A stretch of DNA of 64,000 bases from Symbiodinium natans. Taxonomy: Eukaryota; Sar; Dinophyceae; Suessiales; Symbiodiniaceae. The stretch covers positions 1-64,000 of the forward strand of contig CAJNDS010000070.1 of the NCBI GenBank assembly GCA_905221605.1, read 5' to 3'. The notes beneath the pieces are model-generated. The model saw only the letters and a program-made list of their open reading frames with translations, was not told where the DNA came from and did no database searches. The position numbers and the translations under genes were made by a program. Below, piece by piece: positions 20,258 through 30,922 of this stretch. The first letter of the stretch is position 1; each line of letters starts with the position of its first letter.

Positions 20258-20423
20258 TGTGAGTAGGGTTTAGGGTTTAGGGTTTAGGGTTTAGGGTTTA
20301 GGGCTTAGGGCTTAGGGGTTAGGGTTTAGGGTTTAGGGTTTAGGGTTGAGGGTTTAGGATTTAGGGTTTAGGGTTGGGCTTAGGGTTTGAGGGCTTCCGG
20401 GGCCCTGTCGTTCATGTGCGTTA

Positions 20424-20427
<4 letters not shown>

Positions 20428-20464
<37 letters not shown>
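20428..20464. repeat. Poly-G run of about 37
   Basis: Uninterrupted G tract near a TTTAGGG block. Confidence 0.97.
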
Positions 20465-20866
20465 CGGGGAGGTTCGCGAAACTAGTTTAGAGTTTCATGT
20501 GCTGTTTATACGGTGTGTCTTTACTTGGTTGGCCTCGCAGCCTCCCTGAAGATTCTCCTACAAAGCACCCGGCCTTAACCCAAGAAGGGTGAGCAAGGAA
20601 TGTTCCTGTTCTAAGGGCCTGGAAGTATAGGGTTTAGGGTTTCAGGCTTCCAGTCACGACTTTTGGAGCATGCTGTTTTCGGGGGTCATTTCAGGCCTGT
20701 AGATATAACCCAGAGACTCCAAGACCCCTGAACCCCTGGACAGGATTTTAAACTACACTCGGGATCTTAACAAGGAATACCCTCTAACCCTGAACCCTAA
20801 ACCCAAACCCTAAACCCTAAAGCGTGAGTTCAGGTGTACATTCAATATGGCAATTCAGGGCTTTGG

Positions 20867-20938
20867 GTGGGTTGATTGGAGCCTCAGGAAACCCTAAACC
20901 CTAAACCCTAGTGGGTTTGATTAGAGCCTCAGGAAACC
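20867..20938. repeat. Direct repeat flanking a short telomeric block
   Basis: GTGGGTTGATTGGAGCCTC and GTGGGTTTGATTAGAGCCTC, each followed by AGGAAACCC, lie on the two sides of CCCTAAACCCTAAACCCTA. Confidence 0.8.
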
Positions 20939-21675
20939 CGAGTGCCGGAAGTGGCACTCAGAATTCATAAAGATGGGCTTCAGGGGCTAAAGGGTTTAGG
21001 GTTTAGGGTTTAGGGCGTACCACCCGAGAAAGGAAGGTTAGCAGGAGAACTGGGGTGGAACGGATCCAGGTGAACCTCTTCGAGCTTCAGGGGCTTAAGT
21101 TGGAGCGAGGGTTTTTTTTGTCAATGTTTCTGTTTTTTTTTTTTTTTTGTGAATTTTCTTGCTTTTTCTTGCTTTTCTTGTGGTTTTCAGAACATGCCCT
21201 CCTGGTTCTGCCTGTCGTCCTCCTCTGGTGGGAATTCTTTTCTGTGCATTTTTCTGGTTTTTTTGGTGAATTTTGCTGGTTTTCAGCTTCCGATGCCTTT
21301 CAGCGGCACCGCGTGTCCGGAACAGGTCCAAATCTCAACGTGCTACAACAACACATTACGTCCAACCCTTCGTCCTTTTGCAACTCGCGCTTGGAGCGTC
21401 GGGGCGGCCATCGTTGGCCCCGACAGGACTCAAAAGCTAGTTAACGTCCGGGGCTGGTTCAAGAGGAACCTCGGATGCTTCAATCTGAAACTTTGCTTCG
21501 GTTTAGGGCTTACTGCGCATGTAGGCCGCAAACATTCTATCAGGATTTGCGGCTTATGGTGGACGCTTTGGGTCTTACTAGGCTCTACGGTTTGCGGGGT
21601 CAAGGTTGCTCCTCGTATCATTGCCCCTTCAGTCCGGGACTACGGCTTAGGGTTTAGGGTGTAGGGTGTGTTGCG

Positions 21676-21935
21676 GGAAGCGGGGCAAACACGATTCTCG
21701 CAGGATTGTTTTCCGAAAATGTGTGCATATGGCATATGCTTTGAGGCAAGCTTGCACGGCTTGAGAAAGCGGGGGGGTTGGGGGGGGCGCAGCCCACCCC
21801 ATTTGCAAACACGATTCTCGCATGATGGGTTTCCGAAAATGTGACGTTTCTCGCATGATGGGTTTCCGCAAAAGTGTGCATATGGCATATGCTTTGAAGC
21901 AAGCTTGCACGGCTTAAACAAAGCGGGGGGGGGGG
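21676..21935. repeat. Diverged direct duplication with GCATATGGCATATGC
   Basis: CACGATTCTCGCA..TTTCCGAAAATGTG, GTGCATATGGCATATGCTTTG and CAAGCTTGCACGGCTT occur twice, each copy ending in a G run. The second copy has an internal duplication of TTCTCGCATGATGGG. Confidence 0.85.
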
Positions 21936-22385
21936 GTTTTTTTTTTTTTTTTTTTTTTGGGTTATTTCTTTCTTCTTTCTTTATGGATTCTTTCTTATTT
22001 CTTATTCTTTCTCTCTCTTCTCTCTTTGTCTTTCTTTCTTTCTTTATTTCTCTCTGTCTTTCTTTATTCTTCTTGGCTTCCTACTTCTTTAGTGGCTCTC
22101 TTTCTTTCTTTATTTCTTTCTGTTTTTTCTTCCTTTCTCTCTTTCTTTTCTTTATTTCTGTCTGGCTTGCTTCTTTCGGCCTTTTTTCTTTAGTTCTTTC
22201 TTTCTGTCTTGCTTTCTTTCTTTCTTTCTTTCCTTCTTCTTCCGTTTCTTTCTTCTCTCTTTCTTTCGTCTTGTTTCCTTTCTTCTTTCTACTCTTTATG
22301 TCTTTTCTTTCTTGCTGAAAAAACAGAAAAAAAAAAAAAACACCAAAAAAAAAAAAAAAAACACAAAAAAAAAACACAAAAAATA
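21936..22385. repeat. (TTTC)n-rich pyrimidine tract with A-rich end
   Basis: About 350 bp of TTTC/TTCT repeats following a poly-T, ending in A-rich sequence with CACAAAAA units. Phe/Ser/Leu-rich frames are artefacts. Confidence 0.9.
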
Positions 22386-25330
22386 CCCTACCCGATTAAG
22401 TGCTTCCGCGGCCTGAGCCTTAGGGTTTTAGCGGTTTACAGTTGAGGCTTTAGGCTTGTGCTCCAGTACCAATTTATTCGGTAGGTTGGTTTTTGTAGTT
22501 GGTTTTAGGGTGGGTGTTTAGGGTTTCGGGCACCAAAAGAAGACGGCCTAGGAGTTTTGTACGCACCTTTGAGTTCAAGTAGGCCCCAATAAAAGGTCTT
22601 AGTTGCTTATAAGTCAAGATATGCATGGTACCTAATAATATTGGATCAAGCACCCGCCAGCCTCCACCAAACACAAAAAAAAAAAGGAAATATTAAGAAT
22701 AATAAAATCAAAAATCTTCCCTATGAGGGCACATAGTGATGGGCATCCTTTTTGTTGCTTTTTTTTTTGTGGGGGGTGTTCTAAAGCAAACTAGTAATAC
22801 AAACGCAAACAAAACGGGCCATCTGAACACCGTTAGATTTGGGAGTGCCAGCGACAATTGTAATTACACAGTGTGGAGGGTTCTAAGCAAACAATTAGTA
22901 GAACCCTTATATAGGCCCCATAAGGAAGAATTTTCTTACTTATGGTGCATCTGAAACCGGGAGTAACCTAGGACTAAAAAGGGTGCCCTTTTGGTTGTTT
23001 AAGGGGGACTGATAAGGGAACCCCAACCTACAAAAGGAAAAAAGGGCCTACTCTGTCCTAGGTATAGGGCTACCAACCTAAACCCTAAACCTAAACCCCT
23101 AAACCCCTAAACCCTAAAACCTTAAACCCTCAACCCTAACCCCTAAACCTAAACACTAAACCCCCAACCCTAAACCCCATTTAGAAGCCAATTTGCCTTG
23201 GAAGCACCAACGTCAACCCGTCGCTGCGCCAACCTTCGCTGCACTGTGTGGTTGTAACATTATGTCCTCTTTGTGGGGATCGTATTAAAATACGGCACCG
23301 AATGTTTAGGGTTACCCTAAAAGGATTAGAATTTTCGGTTTAGGGTTTTGTTTAGGGTTTTTTTTTTCCGTGTAGGGTTTAGGGTTTAGGGTTGGGAAGT
23401 GTGAAAACGCCAACCAATTGAGGGTGTTTTAGGCAGACCCCTGAAGCCAGCTTACCGTAACCCTAAAACGCCTAAACCCTAAAACCCTACAAAACCTAAA
23501 CCTAAAACAGAAATGGCCTACTCACTCGGAGTCCAGGCTGGTAAGCCAAGAGCGAACGGCTGGAGATCAGGGCACACCAGATGAGGCAGGCTGCAGCGCT
23601 GGAGGTAGACACGAGCTTCTGTCAAGCTTCGCCTTGTTTGGTTTTTTTTTTTTTTTCGGGTTAGGGTTTATGGTTTAGGGTTTAGGGCTTAGGGCTTAGG
23701 GTTGAGGTTAGGGTTTAGGGTTAGGGTTTAGGGTTAGGGTTTAGGGCGCAGGCGGGTGCCCACCCTGCGTGGTTAGGGTTGCATTGGGTGTGAGATCTGC
23801 TTAGGGGCAGTCGTCCGGCTCTCAGTTGATTCGCGTCACGAAACCATAACACCCTAAACCATAGAAACTAGACCCTAAACCCAAACCCTAAACCTAGACC
23901 CTAGAACATAGACCCTAAAAACCCTAAACCCTTAAACCATAAGCGCTTCCTATACGCCAAATACTTGTTTGAAGCATATGTGTTCATCGTGTTGAGGGCC
24001 AATCCAAACTTAAACGGCATTCTACGAAGGCGAATGTTTTTACGGTTACGGTTGAATGAGGGCAACATCTGAAGCATAGTAAAACGCCAGGAAAGGCTTC
24101 ATGCTGCCCTGCGGCCACAAGGCTGCCAGGACAACGCTTTACGCTTCGGGAAGCCTCAACCACGTTTTTACATCTGGGGGGGCTAGGGATTGCCACCCTA
24201 AACATTTTACCCTGAACCCTAAAAACCCAACCATTCAGACCCTAAACGACGGTTTGGGTTCAATCTGGCACTCTGATTCCTTCGGTAGAGTGGGCTTCGA
24301 CTTCAGGGTGTGAGGGACCATTTTCGGTGGAGCCGACCCCTGGCCTATTGCCACCCCTCCGAAGGGTATGGGGGGCGGGCGCCCGAGGATAACATTTTTG
24401 GAATCTACGAACGGGACACAAAACGATCATCATTTGAAGAGTTTTGGACAGCTCTTGGGCCTCTGTCCTCCCTAAACCCGAACCCTGCCTAAGGGCATGA
24501 CGAGCCCCCCAAGCACTGAAGGGTTGTGGGGGCTTTGCGGGGTTTGTACCATCTAGCGGCTTCTTTATATACTCCCCTTAGAAACCTTAAGGGTAACTAA
24601 TGGTGTGAATATCCTCTTGGGTGCATCTTAACAACAAATAATAAAAACACCATACTTCCCTTAGAAACCTTAATAAGCAATGATGTTGTTTACACATCTC
24701 TTGAGTTTCATATAAACCCAAAATAAGAATAATTCCCCAAGGGGATATAGGGTAGCCAAAGCAGACAAGTGGCTGTTTCTATTCGTGCGGCAAGTGCAAG
24801 AACGAGCACAGAATGCCCACTTTTACTCATCTTTAGGGTTTTTGGGTTTAGGTGATTCCCAGAGCAAAAGCCTTCAAGGTGAGAGAGATGAAGGCCCGTG
24901 GCGGTGGTTCTTGGCTTAGTCCTTTTCGGTCCTGGGACCCCCCGCCTCCCCCCTCAAATAAGAAACCCATCCAGTTCTTATTTATTCACGATTATATATA
25001 TATTATTATATTTTTATTATTTATTTATATGTATTTATATTTTATTGATATTTATTTATTTATTAAAAACATTTTTGTTTTTTGAGGGGGGGGGGGGGCG
25101 GAAGGACCCTCAGGGGTTTTGTGGGGAATGGATGTAGGCTTAGGATGTCAGCCCCCCCCCCCCCCCCTACCGCCTCCTACTTTCGCGTGCTCAGGAATGT
25201 GGACGCGCTTCGGGGGTTTACTTAGGATCAATGCTTTAGGGCCTACTCTGGGTCCTCAAACCCTACACCCTAAACCTGAAACTACTGAAATCCTGAAACC
25301 CTCAACCCTAAACCCCTAAACCCTAAACCC
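22386..25330. other. Telomeric mosaic without a clear gene
   Basis: Degenerate M1 (right end at about 22796) and M2 (about 22951-23062) elements, telomeric blocks at 23060-23180, 23650-23750 and 23860-23940, and an M8 element near 24568-24762. A GC-rich segment at 23530-23635 is open on both strands and might be an exon. An AT-rich tract lies at 24990-25080 and C/G runs at 25086-25100 and 25153-25167. Confidence 0.45.
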
Positions 25331-25343
25331 CACACCCCGACAG

Positions 25344-25422
25344 CTTCCGCCTGGCCATTGTCGCAATGCCTCAGCAAAAATAGATTGCGGGGCGCCGGCA
25401 GAACCTCGGAGACCAAGGCTTC
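25344..25422 (-). pseudogene. Decayed CCCH finger exon
   Basis: After (CCCTAAA)nATTCAG| the minus strand reads KPWSPRFCRRPAIYF, close to VCRRPCIYF of the intact gene. A one-base deletion then shifts the frame and the text continues RHCDNGQA against GHCGNGQA. Ungapped blocks such as GCCTGGCCATT (plus strand) are identical. The cysteine after RRP and the last Cys/His positions are lost, so it cannot form the finger as written. It lies between telomeric blocks in the CCCTAAA, exon, TTTAGGG order. Confidence 0.6.
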
Positions 25423-25559
25423 CTGAATTTTAGGGTTTAGGGTTTAGGGTTTAGGGTTTAGGGAAATGCTGGCCCCCCCCAGGAGCCCTCGAAACAAACC
25501 AGCAGCCCTGCGTCTCGTAACGTTAACTTGAGGTTAAAGAGGAATCCACTACGTTGTGG

Positions 25560-27140
25560 AGGGGCTGAATTGTGCGGGGGGGGAGCTATGGTATTGGATT
25601 TCCTTACTTTGGGTGTTTATCTTACGGCGGACATTGGGATTCATCATGGGGCTTAGGAGCAGCTTACCTGAAAATTTCCACAGCATTAGGAGAAATGCCA
25701 GGTCCCGAATGTGTCGATGATCAAAGCTGGCTTACAGTTTGGGATTTTCACATGCACATGGGATATTCAGTAGACGCCTCTACACAGCTATGGTCAGACA
25801 GAAGGCGCAGCTTCGAGTGAAAGCCGAGTGACACAGCCTGCAGACACATATGCCACACATCAACTCGCGCACCTCAGAAAAGCCAACACCAAAACCCAAA
25901 CCCCAAAACCCCAAACCCTAAACCTTTAAACCCCTAACCCCAAAACTAAACAAACCCTAAACCCTAAACACCTAAAACCTAAACCCTAAGCGAGCGTGCA
26001 GCCCCTTCAAAAAACATGTTTTCTTCTAATTGAAGCCGTGCGGCCTCGTTGACAGGCCAAAGCCAACCCAGGGCCGAAGAGGCTGAAAGGGGGATACGTA
26101 CCTATGGAGGTTCAGGCACAAAATTATACAATCAGAACGGTACTTACACCCACATATAAGCTGCTGAAGTGCCCTAACTATGGTTATAGTTGCCCCGATT
26201 TTTGTGCAGTTGGTATTGGGTTAGTAAAGTTCCCTGAACCTCCAAGTACCACGATGAGCCCCCCGCCCTCCCTTCGGGAACCGATAAAACACCAACCAAC
26301 CTACATCCATTGGAAGGCCTTCGATTGATGATGTCCTCCGACGACATGTCTGCGCTGGGATGGGCCGGGGGCCTATGCCACTTATGGTCATGTGTGGATG
26401 GTAGACAAGATCGTAGAAGGGGTAGGGTTTAGGGATTTAGGGTTTGGACGCGCTCTCTCGCTAGGTCAACAGCGATAGGGTTTAGGGGTAGGGGTTCGGT
26501 TAACGGTTTAGCTTTCTAGGCTTTGGGTTGTCATCCAAACAAGTAGCTCGCAAGACCCGAACAAGGCTTCAGTCGCTGGCCAGGTGTCGGACCCGGGCGG
26601 ACGGAAACGGTTCCCGTCAGGTGTTGGAAGATATGCGGGCAGCTATGAAGCCAGGGTTTAGGGTGTAGGGGTTAGGGTTTAGGGTCAGGGTTGGGGTGTA
26701 GGGTTTAGGGTTAGGGGCCAACAGGGAATATTCGGAAGTCTGCTCAGGTAGACATTCGGATGGGGCGATGAGGGGGAAAAGAGAACAAGCGGCGCTAGGC
26801 ACTTTTCTATGGCGACCAGCTGGGAGTAATCTTTCTTGTCAATTTCCTTCAGCAATAACCCATAATCCCCTAAACCCTTTTGCTATTGGCTCAAGGTCTA
26901 GCAGATGTCCCACCCCTCGATGTTGACGGAGAAGCCCTGGAACCCTACACCCTAAACCCATAAAACCCCTAAACCTAAACCCCAAACCCTTGAAAACCTA
27001 AACAACTAAACCCCAAAACCCCTAACTAAACCCATAAAACCCTAAGGCCCCAAACCCTCAAGGCCAACTGCGCGAAGCGAACAGCAAAGTTTCATGACCT
27101 CGATCGGGGGCAGTCAGTGACCCAGGCAGCAGAACACATC
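25560..27140. other. Telomeric mosaic with one MITE, no clear gene
   Basis: Contains degenerate CCCTAAA blocks at 25900-25990, MITE family M7 at 26109-26240, and TTTAGGG blocks at 26420-26720. A short terminal-exon-like phrase on the minus strand near 26900-26940 (GFSVNIEGWDIC then stop, after TTCCAG|) is possible but too short to call. Confidence 0.4.
26109..26240. mobile_element. MITE family M7 copy, diverged
   Basis: GGTTCAGG on the left and CCTGAACC on the right, with centre AAGCTGCTGAAGTGCCCTAAC. Confidence 0.6.
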
Positions 27141-27142
27141 CA

Positions 27143-27298
27143 TAAGGGTCCATGTACCGATATAGTAGATTTAGTTAGGGTTTAGGGTCAGGGTCAGGGT
27201 TTAGGGTTGAGGTTTAGGATGATAATTGGGAATTAAAAAGGGGTTCCATATAGTAAGCTTTAGGGACCAAGATCTACATATGGGTACCTGGACCCTTA
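27143..27298. mobile_element. MITE family M3 copy interrupted by telomeric repeats
   Basis: Ends TAAGGGTCCATGTACC and, inverted, TAAGGGTCCAGGTACC. The right inner part TTCCATATAGTAAGCTTTAGG matches uninterrupted copies at 61177 and 63152. Telomere-like repeats (TTTAGGG, TCAGGG) fill about 27174-27219. Confidence 0.75.
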
Positions 27299-27483
27299 AA
27301 CGGAATGTAAACTAGATGTGAACTACTGGATCTTGGTAGGGAGGAGGGAGTTAGAACCCTTGTATATAGAGCCCTTAAAACGGTTAGATGAGATATAAGG
27401 TAACTAATGCGAAAAACAGAAAAGAGAAAGTTTATGGTAACAATGTTTCGTATATGTAGAACCCGCATCTAACATTCCAAGCT

Positions 27484-27711
27484 TTGATCTCGCTTCAGCT
27501 GTGCGAAGGTGCGACGCATTCCTCCACGAGCCCTCCCCGTGGTCCGAATGGCTTCGTTTTTGCGTTGAGGAGTGATACATGGAGGCATTGGGATAAGTTG
27601 TTGGGACAAATTGGTCTTCGGCGTTGGGATGGGCGGCCGGAAACTCTTTACACCAGCGCCTTGAAACCCAAGCGCAAGCCTTTCCAAAAAGCCTCCTTGT
27701 GTAAAGATTAA
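27484..27711 (+). CDS. Coding-like ORF, unrecognised
   Basis: A 75-codon frame; residues 25-75 (for example RSDTWRHWDKLLGQIGLRRW) have a natural composition. A longer minus-strand frame overlaps. No family recognised, no relict leader seen. Low confidence that it is a gene. Confidence 0.25.
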   Translation: MISLQLCEGATHSSTSPPRGPNGFVFALRSDTWRHWDKLLGQIGLRRWDGRPETLYTSALKPKRKPFQKASLCKD

Positions 27712-29350
27712 GAGAATAAAAGAGCTATAAGGTAGGTCCCTAAGTTGTGGACTTTTTTGGGCTGGGTCTACAGAAAAAGGCACCATCATGAAAAGGACCC
27801 CAAAAAGTTGGAAAAAAACAAACTGCATCTAGCGAATCGAACCCCCCCCCACCACCCCATACGGCACCAGGAAACATCCCGGCCCTCTTCCACCTCAGCT
27901 TTACGGCTTCTCACGCTTATGCGCTAGGGTCAAACTCCTAGGGCAGGGGATAAATGGTCGCTTAGTATGGGCCCTTCAAGGGTACCCCTTATATAGCGTA
28001 TTACCAATAAGGGCCATACATCAAGACCCTTTGAAGGAGGTTACCGGGAACACAGTAAGGGCATGACAACTACCTAAACGAACACCCCAGAGACCTCGGC
28101 CAAAACCGCACACCCGACGACCCAGTCTCCCCGACTCTGCCAAGCCCAAGCACTGAGCTATCAAGCTCCCACCTAAACCCAAACCCTAAACCCTAAACCT
28201 AACCCTAAGCCAAGCCCTAAGACATAAACCCTAACCGCCTTAGGGGGTTCATTCGCTATATCCCAAGGCAGACTCTGAAAGGTAGGGGGGGGGGTCTTGG
28301 GGCTCTCGGCCTATGCCATTCGGGGAAGAGCTCTTGAGTTAAGGCTATTGCCTACTCGGGGTCCTACCCTAAACCTAAACCTAAACCCATAAACCACCCC
28401 AAAAAAAAACTAAGGGCCTACTTTGGGGTCCATAGTGGTTAGGGCTTAGGGTGTGGCTTGGTAGGAGGATCCGGTCTTGATGGGGGGCCAGAAAAACAAG
28501 GTCAAGGGCCTTCGGGTTCTTATTGAGTATGCGGTACCTTATTGGGCTCTTAGAAACAAAGGAGGTCGCCATTTGGGGATCTATATTCGGGCGGCCAAAC
28601 TAAACCCAAACCTGAACCCTAAAGCCTTTTTTGCATACGGGATTGGGGAAGTCGGCCGGAAAGCCTAAGCCTAAAGCATAAAAGCCTAAGCCGTTTTCGT
28701 CATACAGAGGTTCCGTTTCGGAAATTCGTTAGACCAGGGCGTTCGGCCATGAGTGGGCACCACACCGCCCAACCTATTAGCAATAGGAGCATATCACATT
28801 TCGTAGCAAGTTTCCGCAACTTACTTAAAGTCATCCACGTATGGGGTATTTCATGCCTATGATAGACGTTCTAGGGCAATTTCAATTTAGCGCTTTCAAC
28901 AACAAGGAAGTTGGTGGTTACCCCTCTGGGCTGGTAAGGAGTTAAGAGGGCAACAAGCTTCGTCACCATGTAACTCGAAGACACGGGAGTACACACAGAA
29001 ACAACACAACCAACAACATACAAAAAAACAACCCAAACGCAGCTCCCACACAACCCCCACAACCCGAAAACCCTAAAACCCTAACCCTAAACCCTAAAAC
29101 CCCTAACCCCAACACCCCAAACCCATACACCAAACCTGAGCTTCGGAAGCAACGGGCAGAGAGTTGAAGTGCTCGCGGACCGGCGGCGCGATCGGGCACG
29201 GGGGCCGAACGGCACCTAACTCGAGACACTCCTGGATAGGGTCAGGGTTTAGGGTTTTAGGGTTTAGGGTTTTAGGGTTAGGGTTTAGGGTTTGGGTTAG
29301 GGCTTAGGCGCAGGGCCCTAGGGTCCAAAAACCGGGCTTGTTTGTAGGTT

Positions 29351-29600
29351 ATGATGAAAGAAAGAACCTTTCCAGGATTCTTTGACAAGTGGTTTCTGGA
29401 GGAGATGAGTTTTGGGCCTCCCATATTCGGCACCTTGCGGGTAAAAGGAGAGGAAGAAGAGAAAGGGCTTAAGTTGAGTTTGTTCTTTTCTGGGTTTCAT
29501 AAAGCATCTCTTTGTGGAAACACGTTCGCAATAGGAGGGCCACCTTTCCGGCGTGCAATCAGCCTCCCCTGCTCATTTGGGTCTCCTCTTCTTCTTCTCT
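29351..29600 (+). CDS. Coding-like ORF running into a triplet repeat
   Basis: Starts MMKERTFPGFFDKWFLEEMS and stays open for 185 codons, but everything after about residue 90 is the (GAC)n tract. The first part has a normal composition. No domain recognised; it could be a real exon or chance. Confidence 0.25.
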
Positions 29601-29627
29601 TTTCTTCTACTGATACTAACGACAACA

Positions 29628-29727
29628 CACGACGACGACGACGACGACGACGACCGACGGCGAGACGCGACCGACCGACGACGACGACGACGACACCGAC
29701 CACGAACACGACCAAGGCACGACGACG

Positions 29728-29758
<31 letters not shown>

Positions 29759-29800
29759 GACAGACGGACGACGACGACGACTACTATTACTTATACTAAT
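29628..29800. repeat. (GAC)n/(ACG)n triplet repeat
   Basis: ACG/GAC triplets with GACCGAC interruptions. The Arg- and Asp-rich frames are repeat artefacts. Confidence 0.95.
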
Positions 29801-30329
29801 AATCTACTAACTACTACTATACCACACCCCTTACCACTGCCCTACCGCGTTACCCCTTTAGTCATGTGGTGGGATAGCATTGAAAAATTCTGTCCTTATG
29901 GGTTCTAATTACCCTTACATTTGGAAATGTTACCCTACATGACAAAGACTACCACTCCACTGCCAGCACAAACTACAGCGGTGCCCGTATTGAGATCGCC
30001 CGTTCCCGTTCCCTTACCCATGTGTGCGTGGGGTGTTGCAGAAATCAAAAAATCGTAGAGGGTCAGTGGTGTTTCGGTTGAAGCAAAACTGCAAAAAAAA
30101 TACTTGGACGACGACTACGATTCGCAAAAGAAACCTGCGTGCAAGCCAAGAAAATGCCCAGCGATTCGAGTCCCGACAAAGGCCCAAGTACCTGACAAAA
30201 CTTCAAGAGCTTTTGTTATTCCTTCAACTTCTGGATTACACTCTAAATGGCCACTTACCCCCCTCACAAAGCACAAAAACATGAAGGAACACAGCAGCAA
30301 CTAGACAAAGAAATGGTACCTCCTGAATT

Positions 30330-30480
30330 TTAGTACTCCTACTACTACTACTCCTACTACTACTCCTACACTACTACTACTACTACTAATATACTGCTAC
30401 GACTACTACTTACTCCTACTCTCTACTGATCCTACTACTTACCACCACCCCCACGATACTGCGACGACGACGACGATGAC
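30330..30480. repeat. (CTA)n/(CTC) triplet repeat
   Basis: Interrupted CTACTACTACTCCTA units followed by a short GACGACGACGATGAC stretch. Confidence 0.9.
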
Positions 30481-30599
30481 TACCTTGTACGAGCCTGCCA
30501 CTACTTGCACACCTCATGCGTCTGTTGTAAGTATTGTGGGAGGCGGCCTTAAACCTGAATCGGAAACACCCTGCGGTTGCAGCTTGCCTCGTCTTCCTC

Positions 30600-30762
30600 C
30601 TTTCCATCGATGAAGGATTTCGAGTACTGGAGTTCGAAGGCCATGGAAGAAGAGTTGGGCACCCCTAGGTCATCAGCAATACGGGTGGCTAAAAGAGCCG
30701 AAAAAATCTCGCCAAGGTTGACAAGGCTCGTGGGCTGGGCTCGACGAATTGCTCAGCACTGA
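30600..30762 (+). CDS. Coding-like stretch, unrecognised
   Basis: The plus strand reads MKDFEYWSSKAMEEELGTPR then SSAIRVAKRAEKISPR, and AAG|GTTGAC at about 30719 could be a donor. No domain recognised and no telomeric block is adjacent. The minus strand is also open. Confidence 0.3.
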
Positions 30763-30825
30763 TCTTAACACCTACTGCCTATGAGAGCCCGTCTTCCGTT
30801 GTGTCAGCTGGCAAGATGTGGGGGT

Positions 30826-30922
30826 TTCCCGATTATCGGGTACCTTGTGGCGGGGTCAGTATGTACGGAGTCCTACTATTGGGGATCTATATTGGGCGGG
30901 TCCCCTGTTTTTCGTAAAAACC
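30826..30922. mobile_element. MITE family M9 copy
   Basis: TTTCCCGATTATCGGGTACC on the left and TTTTTCGTAAAAACCCC on the right. The inner phrase TCCTACTATTGGGGATCTAT is shared with 32641 and 51753. Confidence 0.6.

Noticed and set aside
22081-22377. Lys/Glu-rich ORF in the TTTC tract
   Set aside because: Simple-sequence artefact of the pyrimidine repeat.
26874-26895. Second possible relict spliced leader, ending TTGGCTCAAG, followed by an ATG
   Set aside because: Only the last ten bases and a few others match (about 15 of 22), and the following frame ends in telomeric repeats. A minus-strand terminal-exon reading of the same stretch is equally good. Probably chance.
30590-30650. Minus-strand MAFELQYSKSFIDGKEED as an N-terminus of another CCCH paralog
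   Set aside because: The similarity to MALEYRNTFIAVKEE is weak, no finger follows, and the plus-strand frame is more protein-like.
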